Shown here: positions 46,501 to 56,299 of the stretch, piece by piece | Layout of the letters: each line of letters opens with the position of its first letter | How positions within the stretch are numbered: the stretch's first letter is position 1 | Origin: Desmonostoc geniculatum HA4340-LM1 | GTDB taxonomy: Bacteria > Cyanobacteriota > Cyanobacteriia > Cyanobacteriales > Nostocaceae | Direction of reading: 5' to 3' | NCBI GenBank assembly: GCA_019359545.1 | Contig: JAHHHB010000019.1 | Location: 1 to 64,000 of the forward strand | Length of the DNA stretch: 64,000 nt | Notes under the pieces: generated by a model | The model's database searches: none | Told to the model about the DNA's origin: nothing | Seen by the model: the letters and a program-made list of their open reading frames with translations, nothing else | Translations under genes and position numbers: made by a program

Positions 46501-49041
46501 ACTGAGGGTATGGTGGTAGACCAGGAAACTGGCTTCCTCTACATTGGACAGGAAGATATTGGTATTTGGAAGTTCCAAGCAGAACCAAACGGTGGCACCA
46601 CTGGCAAGTTAATTGACAAAGTTAAAGACTTGGGCGGTACTCACCTCACCAACGATGTAGAAGGGCTGACCATTTATTACGGCAAAAATGGCACAGGCTA
46701 CTTACTAGCATCCAGCCAAGGCGACAACACCTTTGTTGCCTACACCCGTGAAGGCAACAACGAATACGTAGGTAACTTTGCGGTTGGTAACAACGGGACA
46801 ATTGACAGTGTACAAGAGTCAGACGGTGCAGATGTCATTAACGTCCCACTGGGGCCTAACTTCCCATTTGGTTTATTTGTCACCCAAGATGGCTCCAATG
46901 AACCTGGGACAATAGTTAGTGATGAAGGTGAAGAAGAAAATATCAGTTCTAACTTCAAGCTGGTGCCGTGGGAAAATATAGCCAACGCCTTGCCCAATCC
47001 TTTAACTATCGACACCACTAGTTACGATCCCCGCAATCCCGTTGCCCAACCCAAACTGACTATTTACGAATTTGAAAATTTACCCAAGTTAGGCACAACC
47101 TCTAAGGGTGAAGATATTTTCTTGGGTGGTTTTTCTGGGTTGTATTTCCAAGGCGTTGCAGCAAATGGCAACCTGAAATTTGTCACTAACACAGACCGCG
47201 GTCCCAATGGAGAACCGGATGGTGTCAACAGACCATTTTTATTACCCGACTTCCAGCCAGAAATAGTCAGCTTTGAACTCAACCGCACCACAGGTGAAAT
47301 CACCATCACCAAAAGAACAGAATTATTCCGCCAAGATGGAACAACCCCATTAACGGGACTACCTAATTTGCAAGCTGTAGGAAACGGTTTAGCCTACACA
47401 GATGAAATTGCCGTTGACTTAAACAACAATGTTCTTCCTAACGATCCTTTGGGTGCCGACTTAGAAGGAATTATAGTTGCAGAAAATGGTGATTACTGGA
47501 TGGTAGATGAATATCGTCCTGCCATTTACCACTTTAATAGTAATGGTAAACTAATTGAGCGTTTTATCCCTCAAGGAACTGCCACTGCACCCAACCCAAA
47601 CCAAGCAGCTGGAACTTTTGGTACTGAGGTATTGCCAGCAGTTTATGCCCAACGCCGCAATAACCGGGGATTTGAAGCTGTGGCATTGGAAGGTAATAAA
47701 TTATATGCCTTTATTCAGAGTCCAATTGATAATCCAGATGTCGCTAATGACGCGACTTCTAAAGCTTCTCTCAACCTACGAATTCTGGAGTTTGATATTG
47801 TTACTAAGCAGGTAACAGGAGAGTATTTATATCGCCTAGAAGGTCTACCAGGAACCGATAAAATTGGCGATGCAGTTTCTTTAGGTAAAGGCAAATTTGC
47901 AGTAGTTGAGCGAGATGATAATGGTACATCTGCTGGCAATAAATTAATTTACCAAATTGATTTAGCCGGGGCGACCAACATTAATAACGCTGCTAATTTT
48001 AGCTTGCCAGCTGGTAAAACCATTGAGCAACTGACCTCTGGGGAATTAGCTGCTGCCAATATCACCCCTGTGACCAAGAGTTTGATTGCTAATGCTGCTC
48101 AGTTGGGTTACACCGGGGTGGAAAAATTAGAAGGTTTGGCGTTGGTAGCACCCAACACCCTAGCTTTGATTAACGACAACGACTTCAATGTTACGGGCAA
48201 TACTCCTGCCCAGAAACTCGGTATTCTAGAATTACCCAATAATCTGACATCTGTAGAGCCTACTTTACCCGGCAGTTTTGGCTCGACTAACAGCGATACC
48301 ATTACACTTGAGCCAAATCAAACCTTATTCACAGGTGATGGAGCAGACTTTGTAGAAGGTACTACAGGTAACACAATCGAGACTGGAAGCGGTGAAGATA
48401 CGGTGCTGGTTGGCAGTAACTCTTCAGTTTCCACGGGGGACGGTGATGATAGTATCTTTATTGGTCAAAATGGTGCTGCTAGCAACACCACTGCCGATGG
48501 TGGCAATGGTGATGACCAAATTACTGTCATCGAAGCTGGTGGTATTAATAACATATTAGGAGGCGCAGGGACTGACACCCTGACAGTAGTTGAAGGCTCG
48601 CGTCAATCGTTATTCGGTGGCTCAGGCAATGATACACTCACCAGCAACGGCAGCAGTAACCGTTTGTATGGTGGTTCTGGAGATGACAAACTCTTCTCTG
48701 GTGTCAATGACTCATTGTTTGGTGGCGATGGTGATGATGTGCTATTTGCAGGTATTGCAGGTGGTAATCGCCTCAGTGGTGGTGCTGGTGCAGATCAGTT
48801 TTGGATTGCCAATGCCAGTCTGCCAACTAGTAAGAATATTGTGACTGATTTTGCGATCGCCATTGACAAAATCGGGCTTGGAGGTATTGGTGTGACTCAA
48901 TTTAGTGGTTTAACTCTATTGCAACAAGGCAGTGATACTTTGGTGAAGGTTGGAAATATAGAGTTAGCTTCATTGGTTGGAATTACATCGACTAGCCTCA
49001 CAGCCAATGATTTTGTTTTCTCGGCTAGTGTTGTGGTTTGA
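43576..49041 (+). CDS. RTX exoprotein: EEP nuclease/phosphatase - phytase fusion
   Basis: The 1821-residue protein carries several phosphate-releasing domains. Residues 1-385 form an endonuclease/exonuclease/phosphatase domain (FSQFNASLN, LLINEFDY, MGDQNADP, SSDHRLVF). 393-772 is an esterase-like-phytase domain (GGLSGVTYD, LDPEGIAL, NIEGIAFGP). 772-1158 is a 3-phytase-type beta-propeller (DADDPAIYVN, GLALYRSP, QTEGMVVD, NDVEGLTIYYG). 1163-1556 is a second esterase-like-phytase domain (GFSGLYF, NTDRGPNGEPDG, DLEGIIVAENGDYWMVDEY, RGFEAVAL). 1570-1740 holds RTX-like acidic repeats, followed by a type I secretion tail. It should hydrolyse phytate and other phosphate esters outside the cell. It follows the nuclease gene by 105 bp and may share its Pho-controlled transcript. 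The last ~280 residues are almost the same as in the protein at 49722. Confidence 0.88.
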   Translation: MVTTSTIRFSQFNASLNRNTQGQLVTDLSTPDNAQAKAVAEIIQRNNPDVLLINEFDYSPQAVQLFKQNYLAISQNGATPVDYPYFYIAPSNTGIASGFDLNNNGTAVTTPGEAGYGDDALGFGNFPGQYGMLLLSKYPIDTANVRTFQNFLWKDMPNALLPDNSATPQANDWYSQEELAVLRLSSKSHWDVPIQVNGETIHVLASHPTPPVFDGPEDRNGKRNHDEIRFWADYITPGDSNYIYDDQGKTGGIDAGSSFVIMGDQNADPFDGDSVDYAIRQLLQNPSINTNIIPTSLGGPQQAALQGGANVNHAGNPAFDTADFGDNTTLSNPGNLRSDYVLPSADLKIANSGVFWPLNTDPTFSPVGTFPFPSSDHRLVFADVQTGPNEPGKTISSAGFVRQSTFQTGFVPTGAAGTVDGTPTPVGGLSGVTYDAVNNRYYAISDARSDTNGLARLYTFTGGIEVNFTNVTPLKDSTGNFFTAFSLDPEGIALTNNGTVFISSEGEVRPDLGASRVSNPFIKEFSLTTGQEVRSLLIPSKFLPVVQDTNNNGVIDAGDTQTSGVYNNLAFESLTITPDQKTLFTATENALFQDGLRASLASGSRSRILQYNLVTGQPEKEYLYITDALAQPPVGIAEAPNPSTAFADNGLVDLLAIDNRGTLLALERSFAQGVGNTIKIYEVSLQGATDISFYDSLNNLSAEQLAAIAPTQKRLLLNLNDLNLPNGTDNIEGIAFGPKLADGRQSIVLVSDNNFNNSQFTQILTLGVDLVPTVAPTVETRPALLDDETLPVDQRADADDPAIYVNATNSADSLVLTSVKNGGLRIYDLSGNLLQTVNPGGIRYNNVDLQYGFKLGGQSIDIAVASDRQNDKLAIFKINPNPTTPGQYLENITDSSIGTLFQGLPFAEPYSSSSRSAYGLALYRSPITNDYYVFVNRRETGDVAQYKLIDKGNGKIGIERVREFTVPTIGEREPQTEGMVVDQETGFLYIGQEDIGIWKFQAEPNGGTTGKLIDKVKDLGGTHLTNDVEGLTIYYGKNGTGYLLASSQGDNTFVAYTREGNNEYVGNFAVGNNGTIDSVQESDGADVINVPLGPNFPFGLFVTQDGSNEPGTIVSDEGEEENISSNFKLVPWENIANALPNPLTIDTTSYDPRNPVAQPKLTIYEFENLPKLGTTSKGEDIFLGGFSGLYFQGVAANGNLKFVTNTDRGPNGEPDGVNRPFLLPDFQPEIVSFELNRTTGEITITKRTELFRQDGTTPLTGLPNLQAVGNGLAYTDEIAVDLNNNVLPNDPLGADLEGIIVAENGDYWMVDEYRPAIYHFNSNGKLIERFIPQGTATAPNPNQAAGTFGTEVLPAVYAQRRNNRGFEAVALEGNKLYAFIQSPIDNPDVANDATSKASLNLRILEFDIVTKQVTGEYLYRLEGLPGTDKIGDAVSLGKGKFAVVERDDNGTSAGNKLIYQIDLAGATNINNAANFSLPAGKTIEQLTSGELAAANITPVTKSLIANAAQLGYTGVEKLEGLALVAPNTLALINDNDFNVTGNTPAQKLGILELPNNLTSVEPTLPGSFGSTNSDTITLEPNQTLFTGDGADFVEGTTGNTIETGSGEDTVLVGSNSSVSTGDGDDSIFIGQNGAASNTTADGGNGDDQITVIEAGGINNILGGAGTDTLTVVEGSRQSLFGGSGNDTLTSNGSSNRLYGGSGDDKLFSGVNDSLFGGDGDDVLFAGIAGGNRLSGGAGADQFWIANASLPTSKNIVTDFAIAIDKIGLGGIGVTQFSGLTLLQQGSDTLVKVGNIELASLVGITSTSLTANDFVFSASVVV

Positions 49042-49721
49042 TTGGTCAACCTAGCATAATCGTAATCCGAATTGCTGAACAATACGATCCTCAACTTCTT
49101 AAAGAAGTCGGGGATCTGAAACTTCTTGATGAAAGTTTAAAGTATAGCAAGGGACTGGGGACTCTTTACTGGGGACTGGGTGAAAAGTCTTTTTGTGTGT
49201 GAGTTTTATCATCTGTTGATGTCCTAACCACCAAGGCTTTTGCTATATCAGTTTTTAAGCAGACGCGATCAATCGCGTCTCTACAATAATAAATCTTTCG
49301 TCTTGACGGCGATTTACCCTTGTCTCTTGCCTTAATCAAAACGTATTGCTATAAGTTGATCTGGAAAAATTTTCACAAATATTATCTTTTTGAACTGAGT
49401 GTATTTTAATCCTTTCTTCCGGTGAATTTATTCTTTTCTTAATCTTTTGATGAAAACATCTTGAAGGCTAGCTAAGTTATCTCATAACTACTATCGATAA
49501 CTTTGAGTAATTACATTTTTTGTAAATGTATTCTCGTGTTACCGACAAAATCGGACTTAACGGATTTGCAAAATTATATGCTTTTCACTCTGAAATTACC
49601 CGTAATTCCGATTTCTAGCGTGAGAAGATGATTGAATTTTTTCACAAATAATGCATTCAGAGAACTTCCATAGCTAGCTGGCGATCGCTCTCAAATCAAA
49701 CACCCAAAAAACATTCTAATT
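49042..49721. other. Spacer with Pho-box-like array
   Basis: Contains an imperfect hairpin (CAACTTCTTAAAGAAGTCGGGGA, about 49092-49115), ACTGGGGACT repeats, a GTAGAGACG-family fragment (49261-49284) and the array at 49405-49445. No gene. Confidence 0.6.
49405..49445 (+). promoter_or_regulatory. Pho-box-like array upstream of the glycerophosphodiesterase gene
   Basis: Four 8-mers in 11-bp register: TTTAATCC-TTT-CTTCCGGT-GAA-TTTATTCT-TTT-CTTAATCT. The last fits PyTTAAPyPy(T/A) fully, the first and third in 7 of 8. Lies about 280 bp before the ATG at 49722. Confidence 0.6.
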
Positions 49722-52700
49722 ATGGCAGTTGAATTAGTAGGTTTTGCCTCTTTACCCGCTGATACCTATGGTGATGGCCCGACTTCTGGTGAGGAAATTT
49801 CCGGGAATGGTAGAACCGGTCCCTTCCCAGGACAGCCAATACAAGGTTTTAGCGGTGTACAGTTTGCTAACAGTAACTCTCTCTATTTCCTCTCAGATAA
49901 TGGTTACGGTAGCAAAGATAATAGTGAAGACTTTTTGTTACGTATCCATCGTCTAGACCCCAATTTTAAGGGAACAGAAAACGGCGATGGCACTGTTAAT
50001 GTTTTAGACTACATTCAACTGTCTGACCCTAACAACAAGATTCCTTTCTCAATAGTTAATGAAGGCACTACCGATAGATTACTGACTGGTGCTGATTTTG
50101 ATGTAGAGTCATTTGTCTTTGATAAAGATGGTACTATCTGGGTTGGAGAAGAGTTTGGCCCCTATCTACTACATTTCGATGCCAGTGGTAAGTTGTTAGA
50201 AGCTCCCATCGCTACACCCGACCAATTCAAAACTTTAGATGGAGAAGCACCATTAGTTATTGGCCACAGAGGTGCTAGTGGAAAGCTTCCAGAACATACT
50301 CTAGAAGCCTACAAACAAGCAATTGCGGACGGTGCTGACTTTATTGAGCCTGATTTAGTAGTCACAAAAGATGGTGTATTAATTGCTCGTCATGAACCTG
50401 CTTTGGCAATTTTGAACGCTGATGGCACTGTCAATTTCAACAATACAACCACAGACGTTTACGATATTAGCAAATATCCACAGTTTGCCGATCGCCAGAA
50501 AACAGTCAGCCTCGATGGAACTCAAATCACAGGTTGGTTTGCTGAAGATTTTACTTTAGAAGAAATCAAGAGTTTAAAAGCCATACAGCGTGTACCTTTC
50601 CGCGATCAATCCTTCAATGGTCAATTTGAGATTCCTACCCTGGGCCAAATCATTGACTTGGTGAAACAAGTAGAAGCCGAGACAGGTAAAAAGATTGGTA
50701 TCTATCCTGAAACCAAGCACCCAACCTATTTTGCCCAAGAAGCTACCTATGTAGGCACCACAGAGAAAATTAATAGAAACATCAGTGAAATACTCATTGA
50801 TACACTCAAGGCTGAGAACTTCACCGATCCCGCTCGCATTTTCATCCAGTCTTTTGAAGCTGGTAATCTCAAGGATCTACACGATCGCATTATGCCTAAT
50901 GCTGGCGTAGATATCCCACTGATCCAACTTCTAGATGCAGCTGGCATTCAGCTAAATGGTACCCTCATCGAAACTCAGCCTTATGATTTGGAAGTCAGTA
51001 ATGACTCTCGCACATATGGTGATTTACGAACTCCAGAAGGCTTAGCTGAAATTGCCACCTATGCTGATGGCATTGGCCCTTGGAAGCGGATGATTGTTAG
51101 TGTCAGAGGTACTGATGCTAATAACGATGGTTTGGCAGATGATATCAACAACGATGGCACAGTAAATGATGCTGACAGAACCCTGTTAGCTCCTACGACC
51201 TTAGTTCAAGATGCTCACAATGCAGGTTTAGAGGTGCATCCCTACACCTTCCGCGATGAAGACCTGTACCTAGCAGCAGACTACAAAGGTAATGCAGAAC
51301 TAGAATTTCAGCAGTTCTTTCAATTAGGCGTAGATGCACTGTTCACAGACTTTCCAGATACAGGGGATCAAGTCCGAGATTTCTTGAGTAATCCTCAGAA
51401 TAACTTAGTGCGATCGCCACAAAACCCCGATGTTCTCTCAGGTGATGCTTTTGCTAACTTAGGTGGCTCCAAAGGTTTTGAAGGCGGAGCAATCAACGCC
51501 AGCAAAACCAAGCTCTATATGCTGCTGGAAGGTACGGTTCAAGGCGATCCTGTCGCTACTTTGCGGATTAACGAATTTGACATCGCCAGCCGCCAATATA
51601 CCGATAATAAACTCTACTACAGACTGGAAAATCCTGGATATGCGATCGGTGATTTAGCAGTCATTAATGACAATGAGTACTTAGTGATTGAGCGCGATAA
51701 TGGTCAAGGAACTTCTGCTCAATTCAAAAAGATTTTCAAAATAGACTTGTCTAAAGCAGATTCTCATGGCTATGTAGCCAAACAAGAAATTGCCAACTTG
51801 TTGAACATCCAGGACCCCAACGACCTCAACGGCGATGGTAAAACCACCTTCGACTTCCCATTTGTCACAATTGAAAACGTTTTAGTTGTTGACAAAAACA
51901 CCATTTTAGTAGCCAATGACAACAACTATCCCTTCTCAACAGGTCGTCCTGGGAATAACCCTCAAAATCCAGTCATAGATAACAATGAAATTATTCTCCT
52001 GAAATTGGAGAATCCCCTCAATCTTGCTCCAGGTTTAGGTCAACCCCAAGCTGAAGAAATTAACTTTGGCTCCACCACCAGTGATGATATTATTACCGAG
52101 CCAAATCAAACCTTATTCACAGGTGATGGTGCAGACTTTGTAGAAGGTACTGAAGGTAACACAATCGAAGCCGGAAACGGTGACGATACTGTATTCGTAG
52201 GTAGTGACTCTTCAGTATCCGGGGGAGAGGGTGACGACGAGATATTTATTGGTCAAAATGGCGCGGCTTCTAATACCAACGCTGATGGTGGGAATGGTGA
52301 TGATGTGATTACCGTGGTGGAAGCCGGTGGTAGTAATAATTTATTTGGAGCCGCAGGTGCTGATACTCTCACAGTCATTGAAGGTTCTCGCCAATTATCA
52401 TTCGGTGGTTCAGGCAATGATAGCGTCAGAAGCGAAGGTAACAATAACCGTTTATATGGCGGTTCTGGCGATGACATCCTGTTCTCAAATCTGAATGACT
52501 CCTTGTTTGGTGGGGATGGAGATGATGTGCTATTTGCTGGTCAACAAGGTGGTAACCGTCTCAGCGGCGGTACTGGTATTGACCAATTCTGGATTGCCAA
52601 TGCTAGCCTACCAACTAGCAAGAATATCGTGAGTGATTTTGCAAGTGGCATTGATAAAATCGGACTTGGTGGTATTGGCGTGACTCAATTTAGTGGCTTA

Positions 52701-52829
52701 ACTCTATTGCAACAAGGTAGTGACACTTTGGTGAAAACCGCAAATACAGAGTTGGCTTTATTAGTTGGAATTACCTCAACTAGCCTCACAGCCAATGATT
52801 TTGTGTTCTCGGCTAGTGTCGTGGGTTAA
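49722..52829 (+). CDS. RTX exoprotein: glycerophosphodiester phosphodiesterase nested in an esterase-like-phytase domain
   Basis: The 1035-residue protein starts with half of an esterase-like-phytase beta-propeller (about 1-165; [51 protein letters not shown]). A complete GDPD domain follows (about 178-560) with the metal/catalytic motifs [44 protein letters not shown] and the terminal DALFTDFPD. The propeller resumes (570-775; [34 protein letters not shown]). RTX-type repeats and a C-terminal secretion region end the protein, nearly identical to the tail of the protein at 43576. GDPDs release glycerol-3-phosphate from deacylated phospholipids. A Pho-box-like array lies upstream. The start is the ATG at 49722. 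Confidence 0.88.
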   Translation: MAVELVGFASLPADTYGDGPTSGEEISGNGRTGPFPGQPIQGFSGVQFANSNSLYFLSDNGYGSKDNSEDFLLRIHRLDPNFKGTENGDGTVNVLDYIQLSDPNNKIPFSIVNEGTTDRLLTGADFDVESFVFDKDGTIWVGEEFGPYLLHFDASGKLLEAPIATPDQFKTLDGEAPLVIGHRGASGKLPEHTLEAYKQAIADGADFIEPDLVVTKDGVLIARHEPALAILNADGTVNFNNTTTDVYDISKYPQFADRQKTVSLDGTQITGWFAEDFTLEEIKSLKAIQRVPFRDQSFNGQFEIPTLGQIIDLVKQVEAETGKKIGIYPETKHPTYFAQEATYVGTTEKINRNISEILIDTLKAENFTDPARIFIQSFEAGNLKDLHDRIMPNAGVDIPLIQLLDAAGIQLNGTLIETQPYDLEVSNDSRTYGDLRTPEGLAEIATYADGIGPWKRMIVSVRGTDANNDGLADDINNDGTVNDADRTLLAPTTLVQDAHNAGLEVHPYTFRDEDLYLAADYKGNAELEFQQFFQLGVDALFTDFPDTGDQVRDFLSNPQNNLVRSPQNPDVLSGDAFANLGGSKGFEGGAINASKTKLYMLLEGTVQGDPVATLRINEFDIASRQYTDNKLYYRLENPGYAIGDLAVINDNEYLVIERDNGQGTSAQFKKIFKIDLSKADSHGYVAKQEIANLLNIQDPNDLNGDGKTTFDFPFVTIENVLVVDKNTILVANDNNYPFSTGRPGNNPQNPVIDNNEIILLKLENPLNLAPGLGQPQAEEINFGSTTSDDIITEPNQTLFTGDGADFVEGTEGNTIEAGNGDDTVFVGSDSSVSGGEGDDEIFIGQNGAASNTNADGGNGDDVITVVEAGGSNNLFGAAGADTLTVIEGSRQLSFGGSGNDSVRSEGNNNRLYGGSGDDILFSNLNDSLFGGDGDDVLFAGQQGGNRLSGGTGIDQFWIANASLPTSKNIVSDFASGIDKIGLGGIGVTQFSGLTLLQQGSDTLVKTANTELALLVGITSTSLTANDFVFSASVVG

Positions 52830-52862
52830 TTTGTTCGCCTAGCGTAATAGCATGTGAAAAAC

Positions 52863-52897
52863 GAGATACCCAACTTCTTCAAAAAGTTGGGTATCTC
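52863..52897 (+). terminator. Hairpin after the glycerophosphodiesterase gene
   Basis: 14-bp arms GAGATACCCAACTT/AAGTTGGGTATCTC with a 7-nt loop, 33 bp past the stop codon. No strong T-run. Confidence 0.7.
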
Positions 52898-53337
52898 AAC
52901 CTTAGAGAAAATGATTCTAGTCCAATATGCTTGGATTAAACCCAAAATTATTCATTTAGAGAGGCGATTCATCGAGTCTGAAAGACGTATGTATGTAATT
53001 GCTTCTTAATTTTTTGATAACCTCGAAATAATAATTAATTAACTTATATATGAGTTGATATTATTTAGTGTTTGTATTTACGGTTCTTCAGTACCTGTTA
53101 TGCCAAATTATGAGTTAAACATCAAAGCTTGACTTAAAAATCATTGCCAAAACTCTAAATCATTACCAAAACCCTAAAATGTTAGTAAATGATGTTTATT
53201 TCTATTGAATAGCAAGCTTTTAATGGTTCGATCAACAACATTTAGCAGAGTATGTAATCAAGAACCTTATTTACTGAAAAGCTTGATATAAGAAAACTTC
53301 AAAAATAGCATTTTAACCATTAGATGAAGTCCGTCTA

Positions 53338-53515
53338 AGAGGATGTTTGAAAAGTCATGATTGATGTCTCAAATATTTTTTATCCCTCCCTAACCCTCCC
53401 CGTATGTATTGGGGAGGGAACCAGATTTTTCTTGTTTCCCCCCAATACATCGGGGGGACTAAGGGGGGTAACAACGTAATTAAAATCACAGCCAATCTCT
53501 TTTCAAACAACCTCT
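53338..53515. mobile_element. MITE-like element with AGAGG(A/T)TGTTTGAAAAG ends
   Basis: 16 of 17 bp of the inverted ends match (53338-53354 and 53499-53515). The interior has C-runs and G-runs that fold back (CCCAATACAT). A flanking TA on each side suggests a TA target. It lies just before the gene at 53532 and may affect its transcription. Confidence 0.7.
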
Positions 53516-53531
53516 AACAAGATGCTAATAG

Positions 53532-56039
53532 ATGAACCTGTTTAAAAAAAGCTATATTCTGGATGAAACCATAACCATGATTGTTAACGGCACTTCAAGT
53601 CAAGACGAATTGTACGCCAGTAAAGATGACCAACTTTTTGGTTTTGAAGGAGATGATATTCTAGATGCTTCCAATGGTGAAGGGAATAATTTGCTTGATG
53701 GTGGCTCTGGAAGCGATCGCCTTTTTGCCAACAACAACGATACCTTAAGAGGCGGTATTGGAGCAGACGATTTATTTGCTGTAGGTAGTTCTGGCTTTAA
53801 CATCCTGGAAGGAGGAGAAGACAACGATCGCCTTTTTGTAGTCGAAGGTAGCAATAACAAACTCAATGGTGCTTCCGGAAACGATCGCCTCACAGTTTCC
53901 GATGGCACTGGCTACAACACACTATTGGGTGGACTTGGCAATGATGTCTTAAATGTATCGAATGGGACAGGTAATAACAGCCTTGAAGGTAACGAAGGCG
54001 ATGACGTTTTGATTGGGGGATTAGCTAGCGATCGCTTATTTGGTGGATCTGGTGATGATTTACTATTTAGTGGTAAAAAAGGCAGCCAACTAACAGGAGG
54101 TACTGGAGAAGACCGCTTTTTTATCGCTAGTGCAGCCGTTCCTGATGTGGCTGTTGAAGTATTGGATTTTACTCAAGGTCAAGATAAAGTTCTAATTACT
54201 GGAATTCCCGAAGTTGAGAAATTCTCAGATTTAATATTACAGCAAATCGGACTCGATACATCCATCAAAGTTAATATCAATGGCGAATTGAAAGAGTTCG
54301 GCATTTTAAGAAACGTCCAAGCCAATACTCTGACAGCAGATGACTTTGACTTTCAAGTTGGAGTTTTCGCAATTAGTGATGCTTCAGCGATCGAAGGAAA
54401 TGTTATTACCTTCACCATTACCCGCGCAGAATATACCCAGTCTGAACAAAGCGTAATTGTATCTACATCTTTGACCACAGAAGATACTGCCAGCACAACT
54501 GACTTTGCAACAAAAACAGAGACTATCATTTTTGAAGTAGGAGCAACCCAAAAAAGCTTCACAGTTCAAACAACTCCAGATTTCGTGTTCGAGGGAAATG
54601 AGACTTTTACTGTTAGTTTGAGCAATCCTACAAATGAAGCAATTATTAATCCTACTAGTGGTATAGCTAAAGGAACTATCAATAATGACGATCCAAATCC
54701 TTTAGTTATCATTACCCAAACTAACGGCACGACAAATGTCACTGAAGAGGGTGCAACTGATAGCTATTCTCTGGTACTTGCAAGCCAGCCAACTGCTGAT
54801 GTCATCCTTACTATCGATAGTGGTGAGCAAATCCAAATCAGTCCCAAGACTCTCACTTTTACCACACAGAACTGGAATCTAGCGCAAAATGTGACGGTAA
54901 CAGCGATCGATGATGCGATCGTAGAAGGCCATGACAGTCAGACTATCGAGCATACAGCTGCAAGCACCGATACTGATTATGATGGTATTGCCATTGACCC
55001 CGTAAACGTTAGCATCACAGACAACGATATCCCACTATCAAAGAGTGCTGATAGTGATGTCTTCACCATCAAAGGTAATGGCGATAAAGCAAGACTCTCA
55101 GTTGAATTGGCAGCCCACAGTTCTAATCAGCTTTATGAACTGGGAGTATTTACCGTCAGCGATGAACAAGGAAATATTGGTAATATTGCGCCTGGTGCTA
55201 CTGGTTACACTGAAGCTGCCTTGCAAAGAGCCAAGGTGATTTTTTCCTCCCTGGCTGATATTCCCAATGGCTTTAATGGTGACTTAACAAGTCTTTTGGA
55301 ATTTAACTCTGGTGAACAACTGAGATTTTACTTGGTACGCAACACTACCACTGATACAGTCATGGCAGGACAAGCTGCCATGACTGATGTACTATTTTCT
55401 GACCCAACAAATCTTCAAATCGAAAGCTTGAGCGATGGTAGTTTTTCCCTAGTTTGGAAAAACCAAGATTTAGTAGTCAAAATTCAACCCACAGAGCAAC
55501 AATTACCTTTAGGTGCAAATTTGCAAGGCAAACATCAAGGTGAACTGATTGATTTACGGGGTGTGACACAATCGCCAACAGCTGAGTTTACAGTTCATAG
55601 AGAAGCTGCATTCAACAACTTTATCGGGTTCTACCAAGTTGCTGATGAAAATGGTGGTATTGACACTAATGATGATGGCGTAGCAGACATTCTTGTTGGA
55701 CAGACTGGTTACGCCGAAGCCGCCGTGCGTGGGCGTGTTGCAGACATTAACTTGACAGTAAGCAACCAAGGTACAGCTTCTTACACCGGCACTTTCGGGG
55801 CTGATTCGCTATTTGCACCATTTATTATTGTGGATGGCAGACCCGACGCATTTCTTGATAGCAATCCCAATAACAATCCAGCGATTTACTTCCCATTTTT
55901 AGGTGCTAACACTAACAATACAGATCACATCCGCCTATTAGGAAATAACACCTTTGGCTTTGAAGATTTAGTAAATGGTGGTGACAAAGATTACAACGAT
56001 GTGATTGTGCAACTTAATTTCAGTGTCAACGCTGTTTAA
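53532..56039 (+). CDS. RTX / Calx-beta / DUF4114-like exoprotein
   Basis: The 835-residue protein lacks a catalytic domain. Residues about 20-200 are RTX-like acidic repeats (DGGSGSDRLFA, GGLGNDVLNVS, GGSGDDLLFSG), placed unusually at the N-terminus, followed by a short domain (TGGTGEDRFFIA). Then a Calx-beta domain (about 277-385), a second beta-sandwich (387-498; NVTEEGATDSYSLVL), and a C-terminal DUF4114-like block (500-835) with [28 protein letters not shown] and DRIRLLGN-type/[19 protein letters not shown] ending. The acidic DKDYND motif probably binds calcium. A surface or adhesive role is likely. The start may instead be the ATG at 53577 (MIVNGTSSQ). The last 280 residues resemble those of the protein at 56715. 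Confidence 0.82.
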   Translation: MNLFKKSYILDETITMIVNGTSSQDELYASKDDQLFGFEGDDILDASNGEGNNLLDGGSGSDRLFANNNDTLRGGIGADDLFAVGSSGFNILEGGEDNDRLFVVEGSNNKLNGASGNDRLTVSDGTGYNTLLGGLGNDVLNVSNGTGNNSLEGNEGDDVLIGGLASDRLFGGSGDDLLFSGKKGSQLTGGTGEDRFFIASAAVPDVAVEVLDFTQGQDKVLITGIPEVEKFSDLILQQIGLDTSIKVNINGELKEFGILRNVQANTLTADDFDFQVGVFAISDASAIEGNVITFTITRAEYTQSEQSVIVSTSLTTEDTASTTDFATKTETIIFEVGATQKSFTVQTTPDFVFEGNETFTVSLSNPTNEAIINPTSGIAKGTINNDDPNPLVIITQTNGTTNVTEEGATDSYSLVLASQPTADVILTIDSGEQIQISPKTLTFTTQNWNLAQNVTVTAIDDAIVEGHDSQTIEHTAASTDTDYDGIAIDPVNVSITDNDIPLSKSADSDVFTIKGNGDKARLSVELAAHSSNQLYELGVFTVSDEQGNIGNIAPGATGYTEAALQRAKVIFSSLADIPNGFNGDLTSLLEFNSGEQLRFYLVRNTTTDTVMAGQAAMTDVLFSDPTNLQIESLSDGSFSLVWKNQDLVVKIQPTEQQLPLGANLQGKHQGELIDLRGVTQSPTAEFTVHREAAFNNFIGFYQVADENGGIDTNDDGVADILVGQTGYAEAAVRGRVADINLTVSNQGTASYTGTFGADSLFAPFIIVDGRPDAFLDSNPNNNPAIYFPFLGANTNNTDHIRLLGNNTFGFEDLVNGGDKDYNDVIVQLNFSVNAV

Positions 56040-56082
56040 TATATAGGAATCATATTTGATTTGGTGAAAAATCTAAGTATTT

Positions 56083-56161
56083 GTAGGGTGTGTTAGGCGT
56101 AAGCCGTAACGCACCAAAGTCTTAAGAATGATGCCGTACTCTCGTCGATAACGCACCCTAC
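56083..56161. repeat. GTAGGGTGCGTTA-type foldback repeat
   Basis: 12 of 13 bp ends, GTAGGGTGTGTTA and TAACGCACCCTAC, inverted. It sits inside the remnant of a DUF4114-like gene end. Confidence 0.65.
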
Positions 56162-56167
56162 GTATCT

Positions 56168-56299
56168 AATACAGATAAGACAGATCGCATTCAGCTGCTA
56201 GGAAATAACACCTTTAGTTTTCAAGACTTAGCTAATGGTGGTGACAAAGACTACAACGATGTGATTGTGCGAGTGAATTTCAGCGTTAACGCAGTTTAA
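56168..56299 (+). pseudogene. Remnant of a DUF4114-like C-terminus
   Basis: In frame, this stretch reads NTDKTDRIQLLGNNTFSF, then [20 protein letters not shown] and SVNAV before a stop: a diverged copy of the last 43 residues of the protein at 53532. The upstream part is lost or replaced by a foldback repeat. It marks a former third copy, or a partial tandem duplication. Confidence 0.8.

Larger units (their letters stand above)
52830..53531. other. Spacer with terminator and foldback element
   Basis: Holds the GDPD terminator (52863-52897), about 400 bp of A+T-rich DNA with no visible gene, and the foldback element at 53338-53515. Confidence 0.6.
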
